Assembly: GCA_023427985.1 (NCBI GenBank)
Contig: JAEYZM010000012.1
Coordinates: 89,077 to 153,076, forward strand
Direction: 5' to 3'
From: Bacteroidota bacterium
GTDB taxonomy: Bacteria; Bacteroidota; Bacteroidia; Sphingobacteriales; Sphingobacteriaceae
Length of the DNA stretch: 64,000 bases
The translations under genes were made by a program, and so were the position numbers. This document shows positions 36,173-43,351 of this stretch, piece after piece (position 1 is the stretch's first letter; each line of letters opens with the position of its first letter). The notes beneath the pieces are model-generated. The model was not told the origin of the DNA, ran no database searches, and worked only from the letters and a program-made list of their open reading frames with translations.

Positions 36173-36742
36173 ATGCACACATATTCAAGAACCTATAGAA
36201 TCATGCATTGGCTTATAGCCATTTGTATGATGCTGATATTATTAACCATTTTTCTACGTCTAACTTGGTTAGAAAAAAATAACGTTTCTCAAATCATTCA
36301 AGAGTATTTAAAATCAATCAATATTTCCTTAACAGAAGATCAAAGTATTTTACTTGCTAAAAAAATTCGCAAACCCATGTGGGAATGGCATATTTACTTA
36401 GGCTATGCATTGGTCGCTTTGTACTCTATTCGTGTTGCACTTCCATTTTTTGGTCAAATGAAATTTCATTTCCCATGGTCTAAAGAATTAAATTCTAAAG
36501 ATAAATTCAAACAATGGGTACATTTTATTTTTTATATAGCTGTGTTTATTTCACTCGCAACCGGACTGATTATTGAATTAGGACCAAAAGAATATAAAAA
36601 GCCGATGGAAGAAATTCATGAACTGTCCTTATATTATTTATTAACGTATATCGTACTTCATTTTTCAGGAATTCTTATTGCTGAATTTAAAGATAGAAAA
36701 GGTATTGTTTCTGAAATTATAAGTGGAAAATCCAATGAATAA
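36173..36742 (+). CDS. Cytochrome b561-like membrane protein
   Basis: The 189-residue protein has four membrane helices with paired His in YRIMHWLIAI, EWHIYLGYALVALYSIR, QWVHFIFYIAVFISLATGL and YIVLHFSGILIAEF, consistent with diheme cytochrome b561/Ni-Fe hydrogenase b subunits. It probably moves electrons from quinol; the partner is unknown. Its stop overlaps the lipocalin start by 8 bases, and the preceding hemerythrin gene suggests redox coupling. Confidence 0.85.
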   Translation: MHTYSRTYRIMHWLIAICMMLILLTIFLRLTWLEKNNVSQIIQEYLKSINISLTEDQSILLAKKIRKPMWEWHIYLGYALVALYSIRVALPFFGQMKFHFPWSKELNSKDKFKQWVHFIFYIAVFISLATGLIIELGPKEYKKPMEEIHELSLYYLLTYIVLHFSGILIAEFKDRKGIVSEIISGKSNE

Positions 36743-37256
36743 ATTAATCTTTTTAGCTGGAATTCTTTCTTTGCTTACATATGCATCATGTAGCACTATC
36801 CCCGATGGCGCTACTGCGGTAAAACCTTTCGATGTAAATAAATACAGTGGAACTTGGTATGAAATTGCTCGACTCGATATGAAGTTCGAGAAAAATTTAA
36901 TTCGCGTTACAGCTAATTATTCCTTGAATGCCGATGGTACCATTCGGGTACGTAACTCGGGTTACGATACCACATCGGCAGAAGAAAAAGAAGCGATTGG
37001 TAAAGCTAAATTTGTTGATGCAACAGACGAGGCAAAATTAAAAGTATCGTTTTTCGGACCATTTTATGCCGGATATAATGTGATTGCACTCGATTCCAAT
37101 TATCAATATGCTTTAGTTGCCGGACAGTCGCTCGATTATCTATGGATACTCTCTCGTGAGAAAACGATACCCGACACCATCAAATCGGAATATCTGAAAA
37201 TCGCTCAATCTGTTGGTTACGCTACTGATGAACTCATTTGGGTGATACAAGATTAA
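36735..37256 (+). CDS. Lipocalin-family lipoprotein (Blc-like)
   Basis: The start at the ATG at 36735 is preferred over a GTG at 36723 because it gives a clean lipoprotein signal (MNKLIFLAGILSLLTYASC). The lipocalin motif GTWYEIARLDMKFEKNL (about residues 34-50) and a C-terminal DYLWILSREKTI segment match bacterial lipocalin Blc. It binds lipids or hydrophobic ligands in the outer membrane or periplasm and is often tied to envelope stress. Confidence 0.93.
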   Translation: MNKLIFLAGILSLLTYASCSTIPDGATAVKPFDVNKYSGTWYEIARLDMKFEKNLIRVTANYSLNADGTIRVRNSGYDTTSAEEKEAIGKAKFVDATDEAKLKVSFFGPFYAGYNVIALDSNYQYALVAGQSLDYLWILSREKTIPDTIKSEYLKIAQSVGYATDELIWVIQD

Positions 37257-37297
37257 TTTCAAAAACAATTCCTATATTTAGATGTTATAACACATAT

Positions 37298-38284
37298 ATG
37301 AGAGCTATTGTCATATTTTTACTATTAACATCTACAGTAATGAGTCAAGATTTAAAAGAAATTAAGAGTTTAAATGGGCTAATGTGCGACCCCGATTCGG
37401 GTGTATGTGAGGTTCCCAATACGGGGGAGGCAAAAGGTACGGCATTGGAAATGTTGAACGCTAACACATCGGCACAAAAAATTAAAGTCATCTATTTTAC
37501 AGATCCAATTTGTTCGTCGTGTTGGGGGATTGAACCTCAACTGAAAAAATTGAAAATGGAATATGGCGATCGACTGGAAATTGATTATCGTATGGGAGGA
37601 TTATTGCCCGACTGGTCGTATAACAGCGGGGGTATTTCTAAACCGAGCGATGTTGCGCATCATTGGGATGAGGTAAGTGTGTATTACGATATGCCGATTG
37701 ATGGTGATGTTTGGTTGGAGGATCCATTGCATTCGTCCTACCCTCCTTCGATTGCATTTAAAGCCGCGCAAATGCAGGATGAAAAAAAAGCTGTTGAGTT
37801 TCTTAGAGTTTTGCGCATTCAGTTGTTTTTGCAGAAAAAAAATATTTGTAAATGGGAACATGTAGAGGCTGCGGCAAATGAAGTTGGATTGAATGCAGCG
37901 GAATTGAAAAAAGCTTTTGAAGGCAAGGCTAAACAAGCATTTGAGGATGACTTAGCTTATGCTAGAAGTTTAGGTGTGCGTGGCTTTCCTACTATCTTTT
38001 TTGTGGATGAAAACAATCAAAAACATTTAGTATACGGATCAAGACCCTATGGCGATTATGTAAATACCTTACAAAAAATTGATCAAAATTTAGTGAAAAT
38101 AAATTACGATGTTACGTCGGAAAATCTATTTAAAAACTTCAATTCACTAACATTAAAAGAGTATTCTTTTCTAAGAAATATCCAACAGCAGAAAGCACTG
38201 ATGGAGTTGCAAAGCTTAGAGAATGAAAAGAAACTAGAGCGAATCGATTCTAAAAACGGTTCCATCTGGATATCAAAATTCTAA
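37298..38284 (+). CDS. Exported DsbA/FrnE-like thiol oxidoreductase
   Basis: The start at the ATG at 37298 gives a signal peptide (MRAIVIFLLLTSTVMSQ); an upstream ATG at 37238 would add 20 unlikely residues. The thioredoxin-fold DsbA core carries ICSSCW (CxxC), the inserted helical domain (HWDEVSVYYDMPIDGD), and the cis-Pro region VRGFPTIFF. An additional Cys pair, CDPDSGVCEVP, precedes the core, and ~70 helical residues follow it. It probably handles disulfides in the periplasm. A stem-loop lies right after the stop. Confidence 0.82.
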   Translation: MRAIVIFLLLTSTVMSQDLKEIKSLNGLMCDPDSGVCEVPNTGEAKGTALEMLNANTSAQKIKVIYFTDPICSSCWGIEPQLKKLKMEYGDRLEIDYRMGGLLPDWSYNSGGISKPSDVAHHWDEVSVYYDMPIDGDVWLEDPLHSSYPPSIAFKAAQMQDEKKAVEFLRVLRIQLFLQKKNICKWEHVEAAANEVGLNAAELKKAFEGKAKQAFEDDLAYARSLGVRGFPTIFFVDENNQKHLVYGSRPYGDYVNTLQKIDQNLVKINYDVTSENLFKNFNSLTLKEYSFLRNIQQQKALMELQSLENEKKLERIDSKNGSIWISKF

Positions 38285-38294
38285 TTTTTACATA

Positions 38295-38325
38295 ACACAG
38301 GAATTCTTAATTGTAATTCCTGTGT
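38295..38325 (+). terminator. Strong inverted repeat after the DsbA-like gene (probable terminator)
   Basis: The 11-bp perfect arms ACACAGGAATT (38295-38305) and AATTCCTGTGT (38315-38325) flank a 9-nt loop, starting 11 bp after the stop. No T tract follows, so termination would be inefficient; an operator role is also possible because the RIC gene promoter is near. Confidence 0.6.
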
Positions 38326-38330
38326 CATAA

Positions 38331-38375
38331 TAAAAGTATTTAATTACTTTTATTTAAAATATTTCTGTATGTTTG
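38331..38375 (+). promoter_or_regulatory. Candidate promoter and operator palindrome of the RIC operon
   Basis: TAAAAGTA (38331-38338), six bases, TACTTTTA (38345-38352) is an inverted repeat with 8-bp arms. It lies at the -33 position of a promoter whose -7 box is TATGTTTG (38368-38375). If that box is used, the RIC start is the ATG at 38396 and not the ATG at 38369, which lies inside it. Binding by the Rrf2 protein at 41713 is possible. Confidence 0.5.
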
Positions 38376-38395
38376 CTGTAACAAATCAAACAATT

Positions 38396-39364
38396 ATGGA
38401 AAATACCTATCAATTTCAGATCGATGTTACTACGATAGAACCTCGACTAAAGCATCCAACCATTTTTAAATACTTCGATGAATTAGAGTCTGGACAGACA
38501 TTGAGAATAGAAAACGATCACGATCCCAAACCTTTATATTATCAATTATTAGGCGAGCGTGGAAACATTTTTAAATGGGAGTATTTAGAAAATGGGCCTG
38601 AAATTTGGACAGTGCATATCACAAAATTTGAGGCCGATAAGCAAGAAGAAAGTATAGGACAAATTGCGGCAAAAGATTTAAAGAAGGCGCAAGTTTTTAA
38701 AAAATACGGGATAGATTTTTGCTGTGGCGGTAAGAAAACCTTAGCAGATGTTTGTGAAGAGAAAGGATTAGATAAAGTTGCAATCGAGAAAGAGTTAATG
38801 GAAGTTAAGAAAAGTGAAGGGAGTATTGCATTACCATTTAATGAGTGGTCATTAGATTTTCTAGCCGACTATATTGTGAACACACACCACACCTATGTTA
38901 AAAACAATATTTCAGATTTAAATGCATTTGCAAATAAAGTATATAAAGTACATGGGGGTAGTCATCCTGAACTTGCAAGAATGTTTGAGCTTGTTCAAAT
39001 GATTAAATCCGAATTAGAAGTCCATTTACAAAAAGAGGAAATTATTCTATTCCCTTATATCAAATCATTGGTTCAAAAGAAAGATGATCTCTCGCGTATG
39101 GCTGCCTTTGGAACAGTACAGTCGCCCATCAATGTAATGGAAATGGAACATGAATCGGTTGGTATAGCTATGGCAGAGATTAGAACATTGAGTAATAATT
39201 ACAGTATTCCTGCCGATGCATGCACGACATATAAACTATACTTCGAATTATTAGAAGAATTTGAATCGGATTTACACCAACACATACATTTAGAAAATAA
39301 TATATTATTTCCTAAAGCTATTGAATTAGAAAGGAAAATAAAAGATGAAATTATCCATCAATAA
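38396..39364 (+). CDS. ric: RIC/ScdA di-iron Fe-S cluster repair protein with N-terminal DUF2249
   Basis: Starting at 38396 the 322-residue protein has DUF2249 (about residues 9-78), the ScdA N-terminal domain with Cys109-Cys110 in GIDFCCGGKKTL (about 86-140), and a hemerythrin-like di-iron domain (about 155-310) with His at 164/165, 186, 210, 252 and 294/296/298 plus Glu214. RIC proteins repair iron-sulfur clusters damaged by NO or peroxide. The DUF2249 front end is an added feature. The 3' end overlaps the next gene by 20 bases. Confidence 0.93.
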   Translation: MENTYQFQIDVTTIEPRLKHPTIFKYFDELESGQTLRIENDHDPKPLYYQLLGERGNIFKWEYLENGPEIWTVHITKFEADKQEESIGQIAAKDLKKAQVFKKYGIDFCCGGKKTLADVCEEKGLDKVAIEKELMEVKKSEGSIALPFNEWSLDFLADYIVNTHHTYVKNNISDLNAFANKVYKVHGGSHPELARMFELVQMIKSELEVHLQKEEIILFPYIKSLVQKKDDLSRMAAFGTVQSPINVMEMEHESVGIAMAEIRTLSNNYSIPADACTTYKLYFELLEEFESDLHQHIHLENNILFPKAIELERKIKDEIIHQ

Positions 39365-40148
39365 ACAAACACGAATTTCGAGTTTGTTAAACAGTAATGA
39401 ATTGGCTTTAGAAAAAATCTTAGAATTATCGGAGAAATTTAATAAGCTAAAAAATCCAATACTCAGGAGAATTATGGCTCCTAGGACAAGTATAGAGATG
39501 GCATGTAAAATTGCGAACATCGACATACAAAAATTTTTAAAAAGTATGCAGAGTATAGGATTTGAATTGAAAATAGATAGTAATGAGATTGACTCGAAAA
39601 ATGCAATAATTAATGAACAGGACTTTGATATTGATTTGTCAAAAGTAGAATACCTCGATGTGCGACCAATACTTATGTCGGGGAAAGATCCTCTACAAAT
39701 CATTCTAGAAAAAATAGAACAAATCGAAGTTGGAAATATACTATGTATTATAAATAGTTTTATTCCAGAGCCCCTTATAAATGTATTGAAGAAAAAAGGG
39801 TTTATTTCAAAAGTGGAAGAAAATAATCCTGAGGAATACAAAACGTATTTTTTAAAGCTTGAAAAAAAATCGATACTAGATAATGTTGATAACCAAGATG
39901 CATGGGACGAGGTAATTAATAGCTATTCAGGGAAATTGGAGTATATTGATGTGAGGGATTTAGAGATGCCATTGCCAATGATTACAATTTTAGAAAAATT
40001 AGACACAATGGAATCGGACAAATTACTATTTGTGTATCATAAAAAAATTCCAGTGTTTTTACTACCTGAATTAACGGAAAAAGGATATACCTATCAAACA
40101 AAGTATATTGACGAAAAGAATGTAGAAGTAATTATTTATAAAAAATGA
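39345..40148 (+). CDS. DUF1858 plus tandem DUF2249 domain protein
   Basis: The 267-residue soluble protein has a DUF1858-like helical domain (residues ~1-76, including NPILRRIMAPRTSIEMACKIANID) and two DUF2249 domains (about 103-175 and 199-267), each starting with the YLDVR or YIDVR motif and followed by a hydrophobic-Cys/His loop. DUF2249 proteins are TusA-like and repeatedly accompany RIC, NnrS and NO-regulated genes. A redox or sulfur-carrier role is possible. It overlaps RIC by 20 and the membrane protein by 4 bases. Confidence 0.82.
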   Translation: MKLSINKQTRISSLLNSNELALEKILELSEKFNKLKNPILRRIMAPRTSIEMACKIANIDIQKFLKSMQSIGFELKIDSNEIDSKNAIINEQDFDIDLSKVEYLDVRPILMSGKDPLQIILEKIEQIEVGNILCIINSFIPEPLINVLKKKGFISKVEENNPEEYKTYFLKLEKKSILDNVDNQDAWDEVINSYSGKLEYIDVRDLEMPLPMITILEKLDTMESDKLLFVYHKKIPVFLLPELTEKGYTYQTKYIDEKNVEVIIYKK

Positions 40149-41407
40149 TTTCGGGCTTTAATCAAACTACTAGTTCAACTAGAATAGTAATTCCATTCTA
40201 TATATATGCAGCAATTTCATTTTTAGTTGCTAGTAGTTTATTAGTGTTAAAAGCAAATAATTTATTTCTACATCATTTCCATCCAAGCACATTAAGTATT
40301 ACCCATACTATGGCATTAGGTTGGGGGACGATGATTATTTTCGGAGCAAGTCATCAATTAATACCTGTGATTATTGAATCGAAAATTTATAGTGAAAAAC
40401 TAGGAATAATTAGTTTCATATTATTAGCTTTTGGAATTCCGTTATTAATATATGGTTTTTATGTATTCGATATGGGTTCTATTATGCGATGGGGAGGGCG
40501 ACTCATTATACTCGGAGTGATGGCTTATGTAATTAATATTGCAATGAGTATTCATAAAAGTAAATCAGATAATATACATATGTATTTTATCTTATTTTCA
40601 GCTTTATGGTTATTGCTCACTTGTATATTTGGGTTAGCATTAGTTTATAATTTTACAAGTAATGTATTACCTGAAGATTCATTGAAATATTTACCATTAC
40701 ATGCACATATTGGAATTCTAGGTTGGTTTTTGTTATTAATCATTGGAATAGGATCTAAATTAATTCCAATGTTTTTGATCTCTAAATATAAGAATTTGCC
40801 ATTATTGAAAACCATTCTGATATTGGTCAATTCGGCATTACTTATATTGGCATTATTATATACTAACTATAATGCGTTGAGCATTCAAATGAGTAGTATT
40901 GCAATTTCAATAGCACTCATTTTATTTATATATTTTATATATCAATCTATAAAGTCGCGAATAAAAAAGAGAATTGATAAAGAAGTACGGCTGAGTATTT
41001 TCTCAATAGCATTAACTATACTTCCAATTTTCTTATTGAGTGTTATTATAAACAACTCCAATAATATTCCTCATTCTATAATTAATTTATATGGTTTCTT
41101 TATTTTTTTCGGATTTATAACTTCTATAATATTAGGAATGAGTTTTAAGACTTTACCATTTATAGTTTGGAATAAAGTATATAGAATACAAACATCGGCA
41201 CAAAAACAACCGAAAGATTTGTATAATAATTTTTTATACGACAAAATGTATTGGATGTATTTAGTATCTATAATAGCGTTTGGCATAGGTATGATATTTG
41301 AAAAACAAGTGATAGTGATACCTTCCTGTATCGGTATACTGCTAACTGCAGTGATGTACGTTTTAAATATTTATAAGATAATTAGTACGAAAGCAAATGA
41401 AAACTGA
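40145..41407 (+). CDS. Heme-copper-oxidase-subunit-I-like / NnrS-like membrane protein
   Basis: The 420-residue protein has about 12 membrane helices. His residues sit at positions expected for heme or copper sites: H43, H44, H46 and H54 in NLFLHHFHPSTLSITHTMALGW, H70 (ASHQLIP), H186 and H188 (LPLHAHIGILGWF), and H310. This pattern recalls single-subunit heme-copper proteins and NnrS, which are tied to NO. It lacks the Tyr/His set of a full oxidase as far as I can see. It may sense, bind or reduce NO; assignment to a precise family is open. Confidence 0.65.
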   Translation: MISGFNQTTSSTRIVIPFYIYAAISFLVASSLLVLKANNLFLHHFHPSTLSITHTMALGWGTMIIFGASHQLIPVIIESKIYSEKLGIISFILLAFGIPLLIYGFYVFDMGSIMRWGGRLIILGVMAYVINIAMSIHKSKSDNIHMYFILFSALWLLLTCIFGLALVYNFTSNVLPEDSLKYLPLHAHIGILGWFLLLIIGIGSKLIPMFLISKYKNLPLLKTILILVNSALLILALLYTNYNALSIQMSSIAISIALILFIYFIYQSIKSRIKKRIDKEVRLSIFSIALTILPIFLLSVIINNSNNIPHSIINLYGFFIFFGFITSIILGMSFKTLPFIVWNKVYRIQTSAQKQPKDLYNNFLYDKMYWMYLVSIIAFGIGMIFEKQVIVIPSCIGILLTAVMYVLNIYKIISTKANEN

Positions 41408-41711
41408 GGATTTAAAAAGCACCATTGCATTAGCAACCTTACAAAATGTTTTAGACCCAGAAATTGGTCTCAACATAGTTGATTTAGGTTTAATATATGG
41501 CATTGAGGTAAAGGAAGAAGAAAAAGAAATTATTTGTACAATGACATTAACCACTAAATTATGCCCTATGGGTCAATCTATTTTAGATAGTGCAGAGCAA
41601 GTCTTGAGAGAAAGTTTTAGTAATTACAAAATTAAAATTAATTTAGTCTTCGAACCAGAGTGGAACTTCGATCGTATTTCTGAGGAAGGGAAGCGATTTT
41701 TAAATTATTAG
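41397..41711 (+). CDS. MIP18/DUF59 family Fe-S assembly protein
   Basis: The 104-residue protein has the DUF59 pattern: VLDPEIGLNIVDLGLIYGIEV at residues ~18-38 and LTTKLCPMGQSI with a conserved Cys. The same fold occurs in SufT and PaaD, which help cluster insertion. It overlaps the membrane-protein gene by 11 bases and stops two bases before the regulator start, so it is part of the same operon and consistent with Fe-S repair. Confidence 0.92.
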   Translation: MKTEDLKSTIALATLQNVLDPEIGLNIVDLGLIYGIEVKEEEKEIICTMTLTTKLCPMGQSILDSAEQVLRESFSNYKIKINLVFEPEWNFDRISEEGKRFLNY

Positions 41712-41712
41712 A

Positions 41713-42147
41713 ATGTTAAGTTTAACGTGTAAAGCAGCAATCAAGGCAACTGTACATTTAGCTTCAAAGATGGAGATGGATGAAAAATTCAGCATAAAGG
41801 AAATCGCTGAAAATATTGATGAGAACGAGCATACCGTTGGAAAATTATTGCAAAAATTAGTTAAAGATAATATTATAAATAGCAGTAAAGGTCCCAATGG
41901 AGGATTTTTCATCACCGAACAACAATCGAAAAACAACATCCTTCAAATTGTGAATTGTATTGATGGGAAAGAAGTATTTAAATCTTGTGGACTTGGCTTA
42001 AATAAATGTTCAGAATCACACCCATGCCCTATTCACAACGAATATAAAGATGTGAGAGATTTGTTTCAAAACCTATGCATCAACACAAAGATTCATGATT
42101 TGTGTAAAGAAGTAACAGAAGGGCATGCCTTTTTAAGTAGAAAATAA
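41713..42147 (+). CDS. Rrf2-family transcriptional regulator (NsrR/IscR-like)
   Basis: The 144-residue regulator has an N-terminal winged helix (CKAAIKATVHLASKM, FSIKEIAENIDENEHTVGKLLQKLVKDN, SSKGPNGGFFIT) and three Cys at about residues 92, 99 and 105 (CGLGLNKCSESHPC), spaced C-x6-C-x5-C, typical of Rrf2 proteins that hold an Fe-S cluster. It is last in the RIC operon, so it probably senses NO or Fe-S status and controls its own operon through the palindrome at 38331. Confidence 0.9.
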   Translation: MLSLTCKAAIKATVHLASKMEMDEKFSIKEIAENIDENEHTVGKLLQKLVKDNIINSSKGPNGGFFITEQQSKNNILQIVNCIDGKEVFKSCGLGLNKCSESHPCPIHNEYKDVRDLFQNLCINTKIHDLCKEVTEGHAFLSRK

Positions 42148-42198
42148 TTTTTTATAGTTTAGTGCAGGGTAAAATAATTATTACCTGTCTAATATAGT

Positions 42199-42723
42199 AT
42201 GAGAAAATTAATTTTATACATCGCATGTAGTGTAGATGGTTACATTGCAACAAAAGAGAATAATATCGATTTCTTAAATATCGTAGCCAAAGATGGCGAA
42301 GACTATGGGTATACTAACTTTATAGAAACAGTTGACACTGTCATAGTTGGTAGAAAAACTTACGATAAAGTATTAAGTATGGGATATGAATTTCCACATG
42401 TAAATAAAGATACTTACATATTATCTAGAACACCTAAGGAGGCAATCGGTAATCTAAAATTCTATAATGGTGATTTAAAGGAATTAATAGATCGATTAAA
42501 ATCGACAGAAGGGGGTACTATTTTTTGTGATGGAGGTGCAGAGATTGTTAATTTGTTGTTGGAATTAAAAGCGTTTGACGAATTATACATTTCCTATATT
42601 CCATGTCTGCTTGGAGAAGGCATACGATTGTTCAGAGAGGGTATTCCATATCAGAATTTAAAATTAATAAATTCAAAAAGCTATGATACTGGTTTATTAC
42701 AAGTTCATTATGAGCTTGAATAA
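42199..42723 (+). CDS. Dihydrofolate reductase family protein (RibD C-terminal type)
   Basis: The 174-residue protein follows the RibD-C/DHFR-like fold: KLILYIACSVDGYIATKENNIDFL (from about residue 3), TVIVGRKTYDKVL, and GGTIFCDGGAEIVNLLLE (NADPH site). It probably reduces a pteridine or sugar-like substrate; it does not carry the true DHFR active-site pattern, and riboflavin or folate involvement is not shown. It follows the Rrf2 gene after 51 bp. Confidence 0.88.
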   Translation: MRKLILYIACSVDGYIATKENNIDFLNIVAKDGEDYGYTNFIETVDTVIVGRKTYDKVLSMGYEFPHVNKDTYILSRTPKEAIGNLKFYNGDLKELIDRLKSTEGGTIFCDGGAEIVNLLLELKAFDELYISYIPCLLGEGIRLFREGIPYQNLKLINSKSYDTGLLQVHYELE

Positions 42724-42778
42724 ACAATTTTAATGAATGCTTTTGAATCCACTTTAGATAATTCGTATATTCGTTTGG

Positions 42779-43297
42779 ATGCGAAAGGTATTGGCTTTCA
42801 TATTATTTACAATCTTAATTTGTCCTTATTTGTTCACTGAACTCTTATACGATTTGCAAATCTATAAGACTAGGAAACAAGTGAAGCGAGAAATTATTTC
42901 TAGTTTAAACAAAAGCGACTTAGTTATAATAAAACTACATAGAACACAAATTCATGAGTTGCGTTGGGAGCATAGTAAAGAATTTGAATACAAAGGTCAT
43001 ATGTATGATATTGTTTACAAGAAAATAATTCAGGACAGTATATACTATTATACTTGGTGGGACCAAAAAGAAAGTGAATTAAACAATTTACTTGACAAAA
43101 AATTGCTGTCTATGTTAAAAAATGATATAGGGAAAGAGAAGCAAAATATCGGCTATAACATATATCATTGGAAATTTACAAAACAATTACTGCCGAATAC
43201 AGAAGCGCTTTTTACATTGAATAGAATTCAATTTTCCAATTATTCCAATAATTATACATCCATATTTCTAAACCCCATCTTTCATCCTCCTTGTTGA
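42779..43297 (+). CDS. Small membrane-anchored protein preceding a TonB-dependent receptor (paralog B)
   Basis: The 172-residue protein has one N-terminal helix (VLAFILFTILICPYLFTELL), a basic stretch (KTRKQVKREII), IHELRWEHSKEFEYKGHMYDIVYKKI, then WDQKESELNNLLDKKLL, and ends FLNPIFHPPC exactly at the stop. The 31058 protein shares the same motifs in the same order and also precedes a TonB receptor. The terminal Pro-Pro-Cys suggests metal or thiol chemistry. No characterised family recognised. Confidence 0.68.
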   Translation: MRKVLAFILFTILICPYLFTELLYDLQIYKTRKQVKREIISSLNKSDLVIIKLHRTQIHELRWEHSKEFEYKGHMYDIVYKKIIQDSIYYYTWWDQKESELNNLLDKKLLSMLKNDIGKEKQNIGYNIYHWKFTKQLLPNTEALFTLNRIQFSNYSNNYTSIFLNPIFHPPC

Positions 43298-43351
43298 TTT
43301 GAATTTTAGATAATACATAATTACTTATTTATTCAAATCAAAAATTTAACG

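Noticed and set aside
37238..37297. Longer N-terminus for the DsbA-like protein
   Set aside because: The added residues (MGDTRLISKTIPIFRCYNTY) precede a good signal peptide at 37298 and overlap the lipocalin end.
39326..39841. A 171-codon minus-strand frame across the DUF1858-DUF2249 gene
   Set aside because: Ser/Ile/Phe-rich with no domain; the plus-strand genes overlap tightly and have recognisable domains.
43298..43351. Cobalamin or other riboswitch ahead of the TonB receptor
   Set aside because: The gap is only about 54 bp and lacks any B12-box-like GCCACTG sequence; the gap before the other receptor (31595-31630) is also too short.
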